Part shown: positions 35,083-42,921 of the stretch, in pieces
How positions within the stretch are numbered: position 1 is the stretch's first letter
Layout of the letters: each line of letters begins with the position of its first letter
From: Microbispora siamensis
GTDB taxonomy: Bacteria > Actinomycetota > Actinomycetes > Streptosporangiales > Streptosporangiaceae
DNA length: 64,000 bases
Reading direction: 5' to 3'
Assembly: GCF_016863095.1 (NCBI RefSeq)
Contig: NZ_BOOF01000041.1
Location: 48,820 to 112,819, forward strand
Position numbers and translations under genes: made by a program
Notes under the pieces: model-generated
The model's database searches: none
Told to the model about the DNA's origin: nothing
Seen by the model: the letters and a program-made list of their open reading frames with translations, nothing else

Positions 35083-35859
35083 GTGTCCACCCTTGAGATT
35101 CGTGACCTGCACGTCGCCGTGGGCGACAAGGAGATCCTGCGCGGCGTCGACCTGACGGTCCGCAGCGGCGAGACGCACGCCATCATGGGCCCGAACGGCT
35201 CGGGCAAGTCCACGCTGGCGTACGCCGTCGCCGGGCACCCCAAGTACACCGTCACCTCCGGCACCGTGCTGCTCGACGGCGAGGACCTGCTGGAGATGTC
35301 GGTGGACGAGCGCGCCCGCGCCGGCCTGTTCCTCGCCATGCAGTACCCGGTCGAGGTCCCCGGCGTCAGCGTGTCGAACTTCCTGCGCTCGGCGATCACC
35401 GCGGTCCGCGGTGAGGCGCCGAAGCTCCGCGACTTCGCCAAGGAGCTGAAGTCGGGCATGGACGCGCTGTCCATCGACCCGGCCTTCGCCCAGCGCAACA
35501 CCAACGAGGGCTTCTCCGGCGGCGAGAAGAAGCGCCACGAGATCCTCCAGCTCGAGCTGCTCAAGCCCAAGATCGCGGTGCTGGACGAGACCGACTCCGG
35601 CCTCGACGTCGACGCCCTGCGCGTCGTCTCCGAGGGCATCAACCGGTTCCGCGCCTCCGGTGACACCGGCGTCCTGCTGATCACCCACTACACCCGCATC
35701 CTGCGCTACGTGAAGCCGGACTTCGTCCACGTCTTCGCCGGCGGGCGCGTGGTGGAGGAGGGCGGCCCCGAGCTGGCCGACAAGCTGGAGAACGAGGGCT
35801 ACGAGGCATACGTGCGGGACGCGCGAAAGGCTGACACGGCGAAGGCGGCGTCCGCCTGA
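35083..35859 (+). CDS. sufC: Fe-S cluster assembly ATPase SufC
   Basis: Encodes 258 residues of an ABC-type soluble ATPase. Walker A MGPNGSGKSTLAYAVAGHP, signature GFSGGEKKRHEILQ, Walker B IAVLDETDSGLDVDAL and the switch His in LLITHYTRIL are present, and the SufC-specific ETDSGLD is clear. ATP hydrolysis reshapes the SufB-SufD heterodimer. GTG 35083 has AAGGAG nine bases upstream inside the ferredoxin gene's end. Confidence 0.96.
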   Translation: MSTLEIRDLHVAVGDKEILRGVDLTVRSGETHAIMGPNGSGKSTLAYAVAGHPKYTVTSGTVLLDGEDLLEMSVDERARAGLFLAMQYPVEVPGVSVSNFLRSAITAVRGEAPKLRDFAKELKSGMDALSIDPAFAQRNTNEGFSGGEKKRHEILQLELLKPKIAVLDETDSGLDVDALRVVSEGINRFRASGDTGVLLITHYTRILRYVKPDFVHVFAGGRVVEEGGPELADKLENEGYEAYVRDARKADTAKAASA

Positions 35860-37121
35860 TGAGTGCGCCCGGCTTCGACGTGGAGAGGATCAGGAAGGAC
35901 TTCCCGGTCCTCGGCCGCGAACTCCCCGGAGGCAGGTCGCTGGTCTACCTCGACTCCGGCAACTCCTCCCAGAAGCCGACCCAGGTGATCGAGACCATGC
36001 GCGATCACCTGACCTGGCACTACGGCAACGTCGGCCGGGCGCTGCACGTGCTGGGCAGCGAGTCGACCGAGGCGTACGAGGCGGCGCGCGACAAGATCGC
36101 CGCGTTCGTTAAGGCCCCGTCGCGCGACGAGATCGTCTTCACCAAGAACGCCTCCGAGGCCCTCAACCTCGTGGCGTACGCCTTCGGCAACCCCGTCGGC
36201 GAGGACGAGCGGTTCCGGATCGGGCCCGGCGACGAGATCGTCATCTCCGAGATGGAGCACCACTCCAACATCGTGCCGTGGCAACTGCTCGCGCAGCGGA
36301 CCGGCGCGACGCTGCGCTGGTTCCCGGTGACCGACGAGGGCCGCCTCGACATCGGGGGCCTGGAGGAGCTGGTCAACGAGCGCACGAAGATCGTCTCGAT
36401 CGCGCACCAGTCGAACGTCCTCGGCACGGTCAACTCGGTCTCGCCGATCCTGGCCCGCGTACGCGAGGTCGGCGCGCTGATGATGCTCGACGCGTCGCAG
36501 TCGGTGCCCCACCAGCCCGTGGACGTGACCGAGCTGGGCGTCGACTTCGTCGCGTTCACCGGCCACAAGATGGTCGGGCCGTCCGGCATCGGCGTGCTGT
36601 GGGGCCGCCGCGAGCTGCTCGACGCCATGCCGCCTTTCCTCGGCGGCGGCGAGATGATCGAGGCGGTCTGGATGGACCGCTCGACGTACGCGCCGGTGCC
36701 GCACAAGTTCGAGGCGGGGACTCCGCCCATCGTCGAGGCGATCGGCCTCGGCGCCGCGGCCGACTACCTGACCGCCGTGGGCATGGACCAGATCAAGGCG
36801 CACGAGAAGGAGCTGGTCGCGTACGCGCTGGAGGCGCTGCCGGAGGTCCCCGGGCTCAGGATCATCGGCCCGCGCACGCCCATCGCCCGCGGCGGCACGA
36901 TCTCGTTCACGCTGGAGGGGATCCACCCGCACGACGTGGGGCAGATCCTCGACGACGTGTACGGGATCGCGGTGCGGGTAGGTCACCACTGCGCCCGGCC
37001 GCTCCACCTTAGGTTCGGAATTCCGGCGACCACGCGGGCGTCTTTCTACCTGTACAACACGACGGCCGAGATCGACGCACTGGTCCGCGGCCTCCACCAC
37101 GTGCAGAAGGTGTTCGGCTGA
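35859..37121 (+). CDS. sufS: Cysteine desulfurase SufS
   Basis: Encodes 420 residues, a PLP enzyme of the group II desulfurases that takes sulfur from cysteine and passes it to SufU. Lys237 in FTGHKMVGPSGIGVLWG binds PLP, EHHSNIVPW is the cofactor-stacking His region, and Cys378 in RVGHHCARPLHLRFG carries the persulfide. The ATG overlaps the sufC stop (TGATG) and the gene precedes sufU by 3 bp. Confidence 0.96.
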   Translation: MSAPGFDVERIRKDFPVLGRELPGGRSLVYLDSGNSSQKPTQVIETMRDHLTWHYGNVGRALHVLGSESTEAYEAARDKIAAFVKAPSRDEIVFTKNASEALNLVAYAFGNPVGEDERFRIGPGDEIVISEMEHHSNIVPWQLLAQRTGATLRWFPVTDEGRLDIGGLEELVNERTKIVSIAHQSNVLGTVNSVSPILARVREVGALMMLDASQSVPHQPVDVTELGVDFVAFTGHKMVGPSGIGVLWGRRELLDAMPPFLGGGEMIEAVWMDRSTYAPVPHKFEAGTPPIVEAIGLGAAADYLTAVGMDQIKAHEKELVAYALEALPEVPGLRIIGPRTPIARGGTISFTLEGIHPHDVGQILDDVYGIAVRVGHHCARPLHLRFGIPATTRASFYLYNTTAEIDALVRGLHHVQKVFG

Positions 37122-37124
37122 GCC

Positions 37125-37562
37125 ATGATCGGTGAATCCATGTACCAGGAGCTGATCCTGGAGCACTACAAGCATCCCCAGGGGCGGGGCCTGCGTGAGC
37201 CGTACGACGCGGAGGTGCACCACGTCAACCCGACCTGCGGCGACGAGGTGACGCTGCGGGTGAAGGTGGCCGACGGCGGCAAGGTGCTCGACGTGTCCTA
37301 CGACGGTCAGGGCTGCTCCATCAGCCAGGCCGCCGCCTCCGTGCTGCACGAGCTCGCCACCGGGTCCACGGTGGACGAGTCGCTGTCGGTGGTGGACGAG
37401 TTCACCCGGCTCATGCAGGGCAGGGGCCAGGTGGAGCCCGACGAGGACGTGCTGGGCGACGCGGTGGCGTTCGCCGGTGTGGCGAAGTTCCCCGCCCGCG
37501 TCAAGTGCGCGCTGCTGGCCTGGATGGCGTACAAGGACGCGTTGATGAGGAGCCAGGGATGA
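37125..37562 (+). CDS. sufU: Zinc-dependent sulfurtransferase SufU
   Basis: Encodes 145 residues. SufU accepts persulfide sulfur from SufS. Zinc ligands of the family are visible as Cys38 and Asp40 (NPTCGDE), Cys64 (GQGCSIS) and Cys128 (RVKCALLAW), and the SufU-type insertion between them is present. ATG 37125 or the internal ATG 37140 could be the start. It sits directly after sufS. Confidence 0.94.
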   Translation: MIGESMYQELILEHYKHPQGRGLREPYDAEVHHVNPTCGDEVTLRVKVADGGKVLDVSYDGQGCSISQAAASVLHELATGSTVDESLSVVDEFTRLMQGRGQVEPDEDVLGDAVAFAGVAKFPARVKCALLAWMAYKDALMRSQG

Positions 37563-37629
37563 CCGGCGGCCTTCGGCGCGTTGGTGAGAACGGCGCCGCG
37601 CCGCGGGCGCCGCGAGGTGAGGAGACGAC

Positions 37630-38028
37630 GTGAGCAAGCCGACCCAGACCCCCACGGGACCGGTCGCGGAGACGGCCGGCGCCGCCCCCGGCACGTACGA
37701 CGGGGAGACCGCCCTCGACGACGTGCTGGAGGCGCTGAAGGACGTCGTGGACCCCGAGCTGGGGATCAACGTGGTGGACCTCGGCCTCGTCTACGGCGTC
37801 AACCTCGACCCGGCCGGCGAGGGCGAGCGCCCGATCGCCACCATCGACATGACGCTGACCAGCGCCGCCTGCCCGCTGACCGACGTCATCGAGGACCAGG
37901 CCAACTCGGCGCTCGCCGACCTGGTCTCCAACGTGGTCATCAACTGGGTCTGGCTGCCGCCGTGGGGCCCCGACAAGATCACCGACGAGGGCCGCGACCA
38001 GCTCAGGATGCTGGGCTTCAACGTCTGA
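37630..38028 (+). CDS. sufT: SufT / MIP18 (DUF59) Fe-S maturation protein
   Basis: Encodes 132 residues. The DUF59 core is VLEALKDVVDPELGINVVDLG with TLTSAACPLTDVIEDQ (conserved Cys) and VVINWVWLPPWGPDKITDEG. SufT proteins aid Fe-S cluster maturation or transfer under high demand. GTG 37630 follows a GAGGAG site; 67 bp separate it from sufU, so it is probably still in the operon. A strong hairpin follows. Confidence 0.93.
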   Translation: MSKPTQTPTGPVAETAGAAPGTYDGETALDDVLEALKDVVDPELGINVVDLGLVYGVNLDPAGEGERPIATIDMTLTSAACPLTDVIEDQANSALADLVSNVVINWVWLPPWGPDKITDEGRDQLRMLGFNV

Positions 38029-38057
38029 GCCGGCTTCCCGCCCGGGGCATTCCGCGC

Positions 38058-38097
38058 CGTCCCGCCGCGTTCGTACGCGGCGGGACGCGTGGCTTTT
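38058..38097 (+). terminator. Terminator at the end of the suf operon
   Basis: CGTCCCGCCGCG pairs with CGCGGCGGGACG around a 6-nt loop, with TTTT a few bases downstream (38094-38097). It lies 30 bp after the sufT stop. Confidence 0.85.
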
Positions 38098-38444
38098 CGA
38101 CCGGTTTCCGTGCGTGCGGCCGTGCCGCGCGCCAGGCGCGCTCTGTGCGCCAAGGCGCGCCGCGACGGCGCGAACGGCCGGCGCGGCGCGGGAATGCCGT
38201 ACAGTTGTTTTTTGCTTTCCCTTGTGCGACGTGAGTGAAAGGCGTCCGTGAGAGCCGCCGCCCGGCGGTCTCCACTTCTGCGGGACGCGTGCTCACCGCA
38301 TCATGCGGGCGCAGGCCGCTTCAGTCTCCGGCCCGTGGCGCTCGATCGGTACGGCTCGCCTGCCGTACCCGACCCGGCTCGTCCTTTCGCAGAAGTGACG
38401 CGCCCGCGTGTTCCGGCACGTCTTTTCTCGAAAGGCACGATTAC
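38098..38444 (+). promoter_or_regulatory. Long leader region upstream of DEAD-box helicase
   Basis: These 347 bp contain no gene. TACAGT (about 38200-38205) could be a -10 element and is followed by an unusual T-rich stretch (TTGTTTTTTG). The rest would form a leader of about 230 nt with several stems, including GGTACGGC/GCCGTACC at 38348-38369. Long structured leaders before RNA helicase genes often mediate cold or autogenous control; that is inference here. Confidence 0.45.
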
Positions 38445-40001
38445 GTGACCATCTCTGACCTCGGTGAGGGCACGACCACCCCCGCCGAGTTCGCGGTGCT
38501 GGGGCTGCCCAGACCGCTCGTGACAGGGCTCGCCCGGCAGGGCATCACCGCGCCGTTCCCGATCCAGCGGGCGGCCATCCCCGACATCCTCGCCGGGTAC
38601 GACGTACTCGGCCGGGGCCAGACCGGCTCCGGCAAGACGCTCGCCTTCGGCCTGCCCACCCTGGCCAGGGTCGCGGGGGAGAAGGCGCGCCCCGGCCGGC
38701 CCCGGGCCCTCGTCCTGGTGCCCACCCGCGAACTGGCCCTGCAGGTGACCGACGCCCTCGAACCGCTCGGCCGCGGGCTGTCGCTGCGCACCCGCACGGT
38801 CGTCGGCGGCATGTCCATGGGCCGTCAGATCGAGGACCTGCGCCGGGGGGTCGACATCGTCGTCGCCACGCCCGGCCGCCTCACCGACCTCATCGAGCAG
38901 GGCGAGTGCGCGCTGGACGACGTCCAGATCACCGTCCTCGACGAGGCCGACCACATGTGCGACCTCGGGTTCCTGCCCGTGGTCAGCGCGCTGCTGGCGC
39001 GCACGCCCGCCGACGGGCAGCGCCTGCTGTTCTCCGCGACGCTCGACGGTGACGTGGACACACTGGTCAAACGCTTCCTGACCGACCCGGTGATCCACTC
39101 CCTGGACCCGGCCACCTCCTCGGTGGAGACGATGGAGCACCACCTGCTCCAGGTGCACCGCGACGACAAGGCGGACGTGACGGCGGAGATCGCCAACCGG
39201 GCCGGCCGTACGATCATGTTCGTCCGCACCCAGCACGGCGTGGACCGCGTCGTGAAGCAACTCGCCCGCTTGGGGGTCCGCGCGGGCGGTCTGCACGGCG
39301 GCAAGCGGCAGAACCAGCGCACCCGCATCCTCGACGGGTTCCGCGAGGGCACCATCGGGGTGCTCGTCTGCACCGACGTCGCCGCCCGCGGCATCCACGT
39401 GGACGACGTGAGCCTCGTGCTGCACGTGGACCCGCCGGCCGACCACAAGAGCTACCTGCACCGGGGCGGCCGTACGGCCCGCGCGGGCGAGCGCGGCGTG
39501 GTGCTGACGCTGGTCCTGCCGAGCGAGCGCCGCGCCACCGAGTCGATGACCCGCAAGGCGGGCGTGACTCCGTCCCGCCACCGGGTGGCGCCGGGCGACC
39601 CGATCCTGGCCGAGATCGCCGGGGCCCGGCGGCCGAGCGGCGAGGCCGTCCCGGTGTGGGAGCCCGACGTGCGCAGGCCGCTGCGGCCCGCGCGGGACGA
39701 CCGTACGCCCGGCCGTCGCCGGCACGGCGGGGACCGCCACCGCGGCGCCGACCGCCCGGGCGACGGGGACGGCCGGCGCAGGCCGTCCGACCAGGGTGAG
39801 CGGCCTCGCGGTCCCTGGACCGGCGACGGTCGTACCGAGCCCCGCGGCGGCCACCGTCGTGGCCGCGCCGGGGGGCACGGCGGCCAAGGCGGATACGGAA
39901 GCCAGGGCGGACACGGCGGCCAGGGCGGGCGCGGAGGCTACGGCGGGGACGGCGGCCGTGGCGGGCGCCGCGGCAGCGGAAGCCGCTTCACCGGCCGCTG
40001 A
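38445..40001 (+). CDS. DEAD-box ATP-dependent RNA helicase with RGG-like tail
   Basis: Encodes 518 residues. Helicase motifs are complete: Q motif region GITAPFPIQRAAIPDIL, motif I GQTGSGKTLAF, PTRELALQ, TPGRL, DEAD in VLDEADHMCDLGF, SAT, and VI HRGGRTARAG. The C-terminal 110 residues are basic, ending in a run of Gly-Gly-His/Gln/Tyr and Arg-Gly-Gly repeats that likely bind RNA. Its role is in RNA remodelling, ribosome assembly or cold adaptation. GTG 38445 is used (GAAAGG nine bases upstream); the frame is open 70 codons further upstream, but that part looks non-coding. A terminator follows at 40023. Confidence 0.92.
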   Translation: MTISDLGEGTTTPAEFAVLGLPRPLVTGLARQGITAPFPIQRAAIPDILAGYDVLGRGQTGSGKTLAFGLPTLARVAGEKARPGRPRALVLVPTRELALQVTDALEPLGRGLSLRTRTVVGGMSMGRQIEDLRRGVDIVVATPGRLTDLIEQGECALDDVQITVLDEADHMCDLGFLPVVSALLARTPADGQRLLFSATLDGDVDTLVKRFLTDPVIHSLDPATSSVETMEHHLLQVHRDDKADVTAEIANRAGRTIMFVRTQHGVDRVVKQLARLGVRAGGLHGGKRQNQRTRILDGFREGTIGVLVCTDVAARGIHVDDVSLVLHVDPPADHKSYLHRGGRTARAGERGVVLTLVLPSERRATESMTRKAGVTPSRHRVAPGDPILAEIAGARRPSGEAVPVWEPDVRRPLRPARDDRTPGRRRHGGDRHRGADRPGDGDGRRRPSDQGERPRGPWTGDGRTEPRGGHRRGRAGGHGGQGGYGSQGGHGGQGGRGGYGGDGGRGGRRGSGSRFTGR

Positions 40002-40022
40002 TCCCTACCGTCCTCCCCACCA

Positions 40023-40054
40023 CCACCGGGCCGTCCGTACGGGCGGCCCGGTGG
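40023..40054. terminator. Terminator after the helicase gene
   Basis: CCACCGGGCCG and its exact complement CGGCCCGGTGG flank a 10-nt loop, starting 22 bp after the helicase stop. There is no T run. Confidence 0.75.
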
Positions 40055-40068
40055 CATGTGGGCCCCTG

Positions 40069-40097
40069 TTGACACAAACTATGTAGACCGGTCTATT
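40069..40097 (+). promoter_or_regulatory. Promoter with TetR-like operator
   Basis: TTGACA (40069-40074) and TCTATT (40092-40097) are spaced by exactly 17 bp, the best sigma-70-type promoter in the window. The perfect palindrome TAGACCGGTCTA (40084-40095) overlaps the -10 element and is typical of TetR-family repressor sites. No TetR gene is adjacent. Confidence 0.75.
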
Positions 40098-40105
40098 CTC
40101 CCGGC

Positions 40106-40147
40106 ATGATTGATAAGACGGCCGCGGTCAGCATGGTGGCGTCGTGA
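40106..40147 (+). CDS. Possible 13-residue leader peptide coupled to the SDR gene
   Basis: ATG 40106 begins MIDKTAAVSMVAS and stops at 40147. It lies about where transcription from the promoter should start, so it could be translated leaderlessly. Its stop overlaps the GTG of the next gene (GTGA), whose own ribosome site is poor, so translational coupling is plausible. Expression is unproven. Confidence 0.4.
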   Translation: MIDKTAAVSMVAS

Positions 40148-41358
40148 GCGCCGGGGATCGGCACGCGCTGGTCCTGGGCGCGACCGGCTTCGTCGGACGG
40201 CACCTGGTCCTCGCGCTCGGCCATGCCGGCGTCCGGGTGAGCACGGCCAATCGGAGCCACGAGTCCTACCGGCGGCTCGCCCGCTGGCTGGCCGAGCACG
40301 GGCATGACGAGGCCCCGGCCGACCTCCGGGTCGATTTCGCGAAGCCGTCCCCGTTCGAGGGGCCGCTGATCGAGGGGGCGGCCGACGACGTCACTGAGGT
40401 CTACAACTGCGCCGGCGCCTACCGGTTCGGCATGTCGGCGGACGAGGCTCGCCGGGCCAACGTCGACAGCGTCCGCGCGGTCGTCGCCTTCGCGGCGCGG
40501 CTGCCGCGCCTGCGCCGGCTCGTCCACGTCTCGGGGTATCGCGTGGGCCGGCAGGACTCCCGTCCCTGGAGCGAGGAGCGGCGGCGAGAGACCTACCGGG
40601 CCCTGGGCGCGTACGAGGCGTCCAAGATGGAGGCGGACGCCGTCTTCCGGGCCGAGGCGGAGCGGCTGGGCGTTCCCTGGTCGGTCGTCAATCCGGCCAG
40701 CGTGATCGGTGACAGCGTCACCGGCGAGTCCGGCCAGTACCTCGGGCTCGCGTCGACCCTGCGCGACCTTTGGCAGGGCGGCCTCGCGGCGGTTCCGGGG
40801 AACGCGCGGACGTTCGTCCCCGTGGTCGCGGTCGACCACCTCGCCCGGTTCATGACCCTGCTGCCGGTGGACGAGACCGCCCAGAGCGCCTCCTACTGGC
40901 TGCTGGACGACGACACGCCCGCGCTGCCCGGCCTGATCGCGCTCGTCGCGGAGCACTACGGGGTCAGGGCGCCCCGGGTGCGGGTTCCGGTGGCCCTGGT
41001 GAAGCGCCTGCCCCGCCGGCTCACGAAGGCGGATCCGGAGACGCTGACGTTCCTGTCGGCCGACCGTTATCCCACCGGCTCGGCGCGTGCCTTCGCCGCC
41101 CGTCATGGGCTGACCATGCCGGACACCGCCACGACGATCCGCCGCTGGGCCGACGACCTGGCGGCGAGCCGGTTCGGGGACGCCCCCGCCGACGGCAGGC
41201 GGTTCACCGGCCCGGGCGGGGTGCGGACGTTTGAGCTCGGCGAACCGGCGCGCCCACGGTGGTGCTGCCTGGCCTGCCGGTCAACGCCGACACCTGGGCG
41301 CCGGTCGTCGCGGCGCTGGGCCGGGCTCGCGCCGCCGACCTGCCTGGGCTGGGGATGA
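40144..41358 (+). CDS. Extended SDR NAD-dependent epimerase/dehydratase, 3' end frameshifted
   Basis: GTG 40144 begins a Rossmann-fold oxidoreductase: LVLGATGFVGRHLVLAL near residue 10, then VYNCAGAYRFGMSADEARR, VHVSGYRVGR, and Y/K in GAYEASKMEADAVFRAE. The domain runs to about residue 340 (TIRRWADDLAASRFG). After GGVRTFELGEPARP (about 41255) this frame becomes out-of-family sequence and ends at 41358. A one-base shift into the next frame continues into an alpha/beta-hydrolase. The gene is either a native SDR-hydrolase fusion broken by a single-base deletion or carries a sequencing error. The substrate is unknown. Confidence 0.72.
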   Translation: MSAGDRHALVLGATGFVGRHLVLALGHAGVRVSTANRSHESYRRLARWLAEHGHDEAPADLRVDFAKPSPFEGPLIEGAADDVTEVYNCAGAYRFGMSADEARRANVDSVRAVVAFAARLPRLRRLVHVSGYRVGRQDSRPWSEERRRETYRALGAYEASKMEADAVFRAEAERLGVPWSVVNPASVIGDSVTGESGQYLGLASTLRDLWQGGLAAVPGNARTFVPVVAVDHLARFMTLLPVDETAQSASYWLLDDDTPALPGLIALVAEHYGVRAPRVRVPVALVKRLPRRLTKADPETLTFLSADRYPTGSARAFAARHGLTMPDTATTIRRWADDLAASRFGDAPADGRRFTGPGGVRTFELGEPARPRWCCLACRSTPTPGRRSSRRWAGLAPPTCLGWG

Positions 41359-41999
41359 GCGCGGGAGGCCGCGACGACTGGCCGTCCTGGCTGACCGCCC
41401 TCGTGACCGAGACCGGCGCGCGTCACCTGGTCGGCCACTCCATCGGCGCCGCGGCCGCCGTCGAGGCCGCGGCCGCCCATCCGGAAACGGTGGACCGGCT
41501 CACGCTCGTGGCGCCGTTCTTCCTCCAGCCGCGCTCCGCTCCCGCCGCCCGGCTTCCGGCCCGCTGGTATCTCACCCGGGTCTCTCCGCGGGCGCTGGCC
41601 GAGCGGCTCACCGGAGACCCGGCGCACGCGACCGCCCTCGAATCGAGCGTGGCGGATCTGCGCCGCGGCGCCGCCGCCACCGCCGCCCGGCTCCTGGCCG
41701 CCGCGGCGTCGCCGCGGTGGCGGGCGGACCTCCGGGCCGAGCTGGCGCGTTACCCGGGAGACGTGCACGTCGTCGTGGGCTCCCGCGACCCTCTCGGTCC
41801 GGAAGGACGGGCCCTCCTGGACACGCTCCCGCGGGCCACCGTGACGGTGATCCCGGGCGCGGGTCATCACCCGCAACTGACGCACCCCGAGGAGGTCGCC
41901 CACGCCGTCGGCGGGTGGAACGCCTCCCCGGGAGCGCCTGCCGTCCAGCCCTTCAGAACGTTCAGCCCTTCAGGCCGCTCAGCACGATTCCGCGGGTGA
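41259..41999 (+). CDS. Alpha/beta-hydrolase, N-terminus in the preceding frame
   Basis: The frame beginning VVLPGLPVNADTWAPVVAAL has the nucleophile elbow LVGHSIGAAAAVEAAA (GxSxG), HPETVDRLTLVAPFF, and the catalytic acid/His region VVVGSRDPLGPEGR and PGAGHHPQLTHPEEVAHAV. Its first strand (VRTFELGEPARP) lies in the SDR frame, so an N-terminal portion is cut off by the frameshift near 41255. The last 25 or so residues extend antisense into the end of the convergent permease gene (38 bp overlap), suggesting that the original stop was also lost. Function in its present form is doubtful. Confidence 0.68.
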   Translation: MVLPGLPVNADTWAPVVAALGRARAADLPGLGMSAGGRDDWPSWLTALVTETGARHLVGHSIGAAAAVEAAAAHPETVDRLTLVAPFFLQPRSAPAARLPARWYLTRVSPRALAERLTGDPAHATALESSVADLRRGAAATAARLLAAAASPRWRADLRAELARYPGDVHVVVGSRDPLGPEGRALLDTLPRATVTVIPGAGHHPQLTHPEEVAHAVGGWNASPGAPAVQPFRTFSPSGRSARFRG

Positions 42000-42921
42000 A
42001 GTAGCGCTGGAAGGCGAGGAAGAAGGCGATCGACGGCAGGGAGGCGAGCAGGCCGCCCGCCATGATCGCCCCTTGGTGTTGCGCGCCCCCGAAGTACGTG
42101 TTGAGGCGGGCCAGCGCGACCGGGATGTTGGCCATCTCGTCGCTCTGCACGATGATCAGCGGCCACAGGAAGTTGTTCCACTCGGCGAGCACGATGAAGA
42201 TCGACATCGCGGCGAGGGCCGGGCGCAGCAGCGGCAGCACGATCTGCCACCAGATGCGCCACTCCCCGGCGCCGTCGACCCGGGCGGCCTGGATGAGCTC
42301 GTCCGGCACCGAGTGGAGGAACTGCACCAGGAAGAACAGCACGAACGCCTTGGCCAGCGCCGGGACGATGTAGCCCTGGTAGGTGTCCAGCCAGCCCAGG
42401 TTCCGCATGATGACGTAGTTCGGCACCAGGGTGGTCTGCCAGGGCACCATCATCGAGGCGACGATCAGCAGGAAGATCAGCCGCCGCCCCGGCACGCGGT
42501 GCTTGGTGATCACGTACGCCGCCAGCGAGGCGATCAGCAGCGACCCGACCGTGATGGCGACCGTGATCACCAGGCTGTTGAACATGAAGCGGCCGAACCC
42601 GAAGTCCACCTGGAACCGCTGGAAGATGCCCTGGAGATGGCCGGGGTTGACCTGGGTGGGGGAGTAGCCGGGGTCGTAGAAGTTGCTCAGCGTGGGATGC
42701 TCGGGCACGAACGACGGTGGCTGCCGGTTGAGCTCCGTCACCGGCTTGAACACCGTGATCAGCATCCAGTAGAACGGCGCGATCATCGTGAGCGACAGCA
42801 GGTAGAACGGCAGGCGCAGCAGATGGCCCCGCCAGGTGGCGCCCGACCCGGCGGCGGGCGCCTGCCGGGGCGCGGCGGCGGGATCGGCGACGAGCGGGGT
42901 GGTCGTGGGGGCGACGGCCAT
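41962..42921 (-). CDS. Carbohydrate ABC importer permease (MalG type)
   Basis: Encodes 319 residues with six transmembrane helices. The EAA loop is present as PDELIQAARVDGAGEWRIWW before LPLLRPALAAMSIF. It belongs to the binding-protein-dependent sugar importers (CUT1). ATG 42921 overlaps the stop of the partner permease (ATGA), with AAGGAG upstream. It is the last gene of the importer operon; no ATPase gene is present, so a shared MsiK-like ATPase from elsewhere probably energises it, which is the actinobacterial norm. Confidence 0.92.
   Translation of the reverse strand: MAVAPTTTPLVADPAAAPRQAPAAGSGATWRGHLLRLPFYLLSLTMIAPFYWMLITVFKPVTELNRQPPSFVPEHPTLSNFYDPGYSPTQVNPGHLQGIFQRFQVDFGFGRFMFNSLVITVAITVGSLLIASLAAYVITKHRVPGRRLIFLLIVASMMVPWQTTLVPNYVIMRNLGWLDTYQGYIVPALAKAFVLFFLVQFLHSVPDELIQAARVDGAGEWRIWWQIVLPLLRPALAAMSIFIVLAEWNNFLWPLIIVQSDEMANIPVALARLNTYFGGAQHQGAIMAGGLLASLPSIAFFLAFQRYFTRGIVLSGLKG

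Noticed and set aside
38235..38444. 70-residue N-terminal extension of the DEAD-box helicase
   Set aside because: The sequence has non-coding composition and GAAAGG supports GTG 38445.
41245..41262. Programmed frameshift joining SDR and hydrolase
   Set aside because: No slippery heptamer or downstream structure typical of programmed shifts is evident; a plain indel is simpler.
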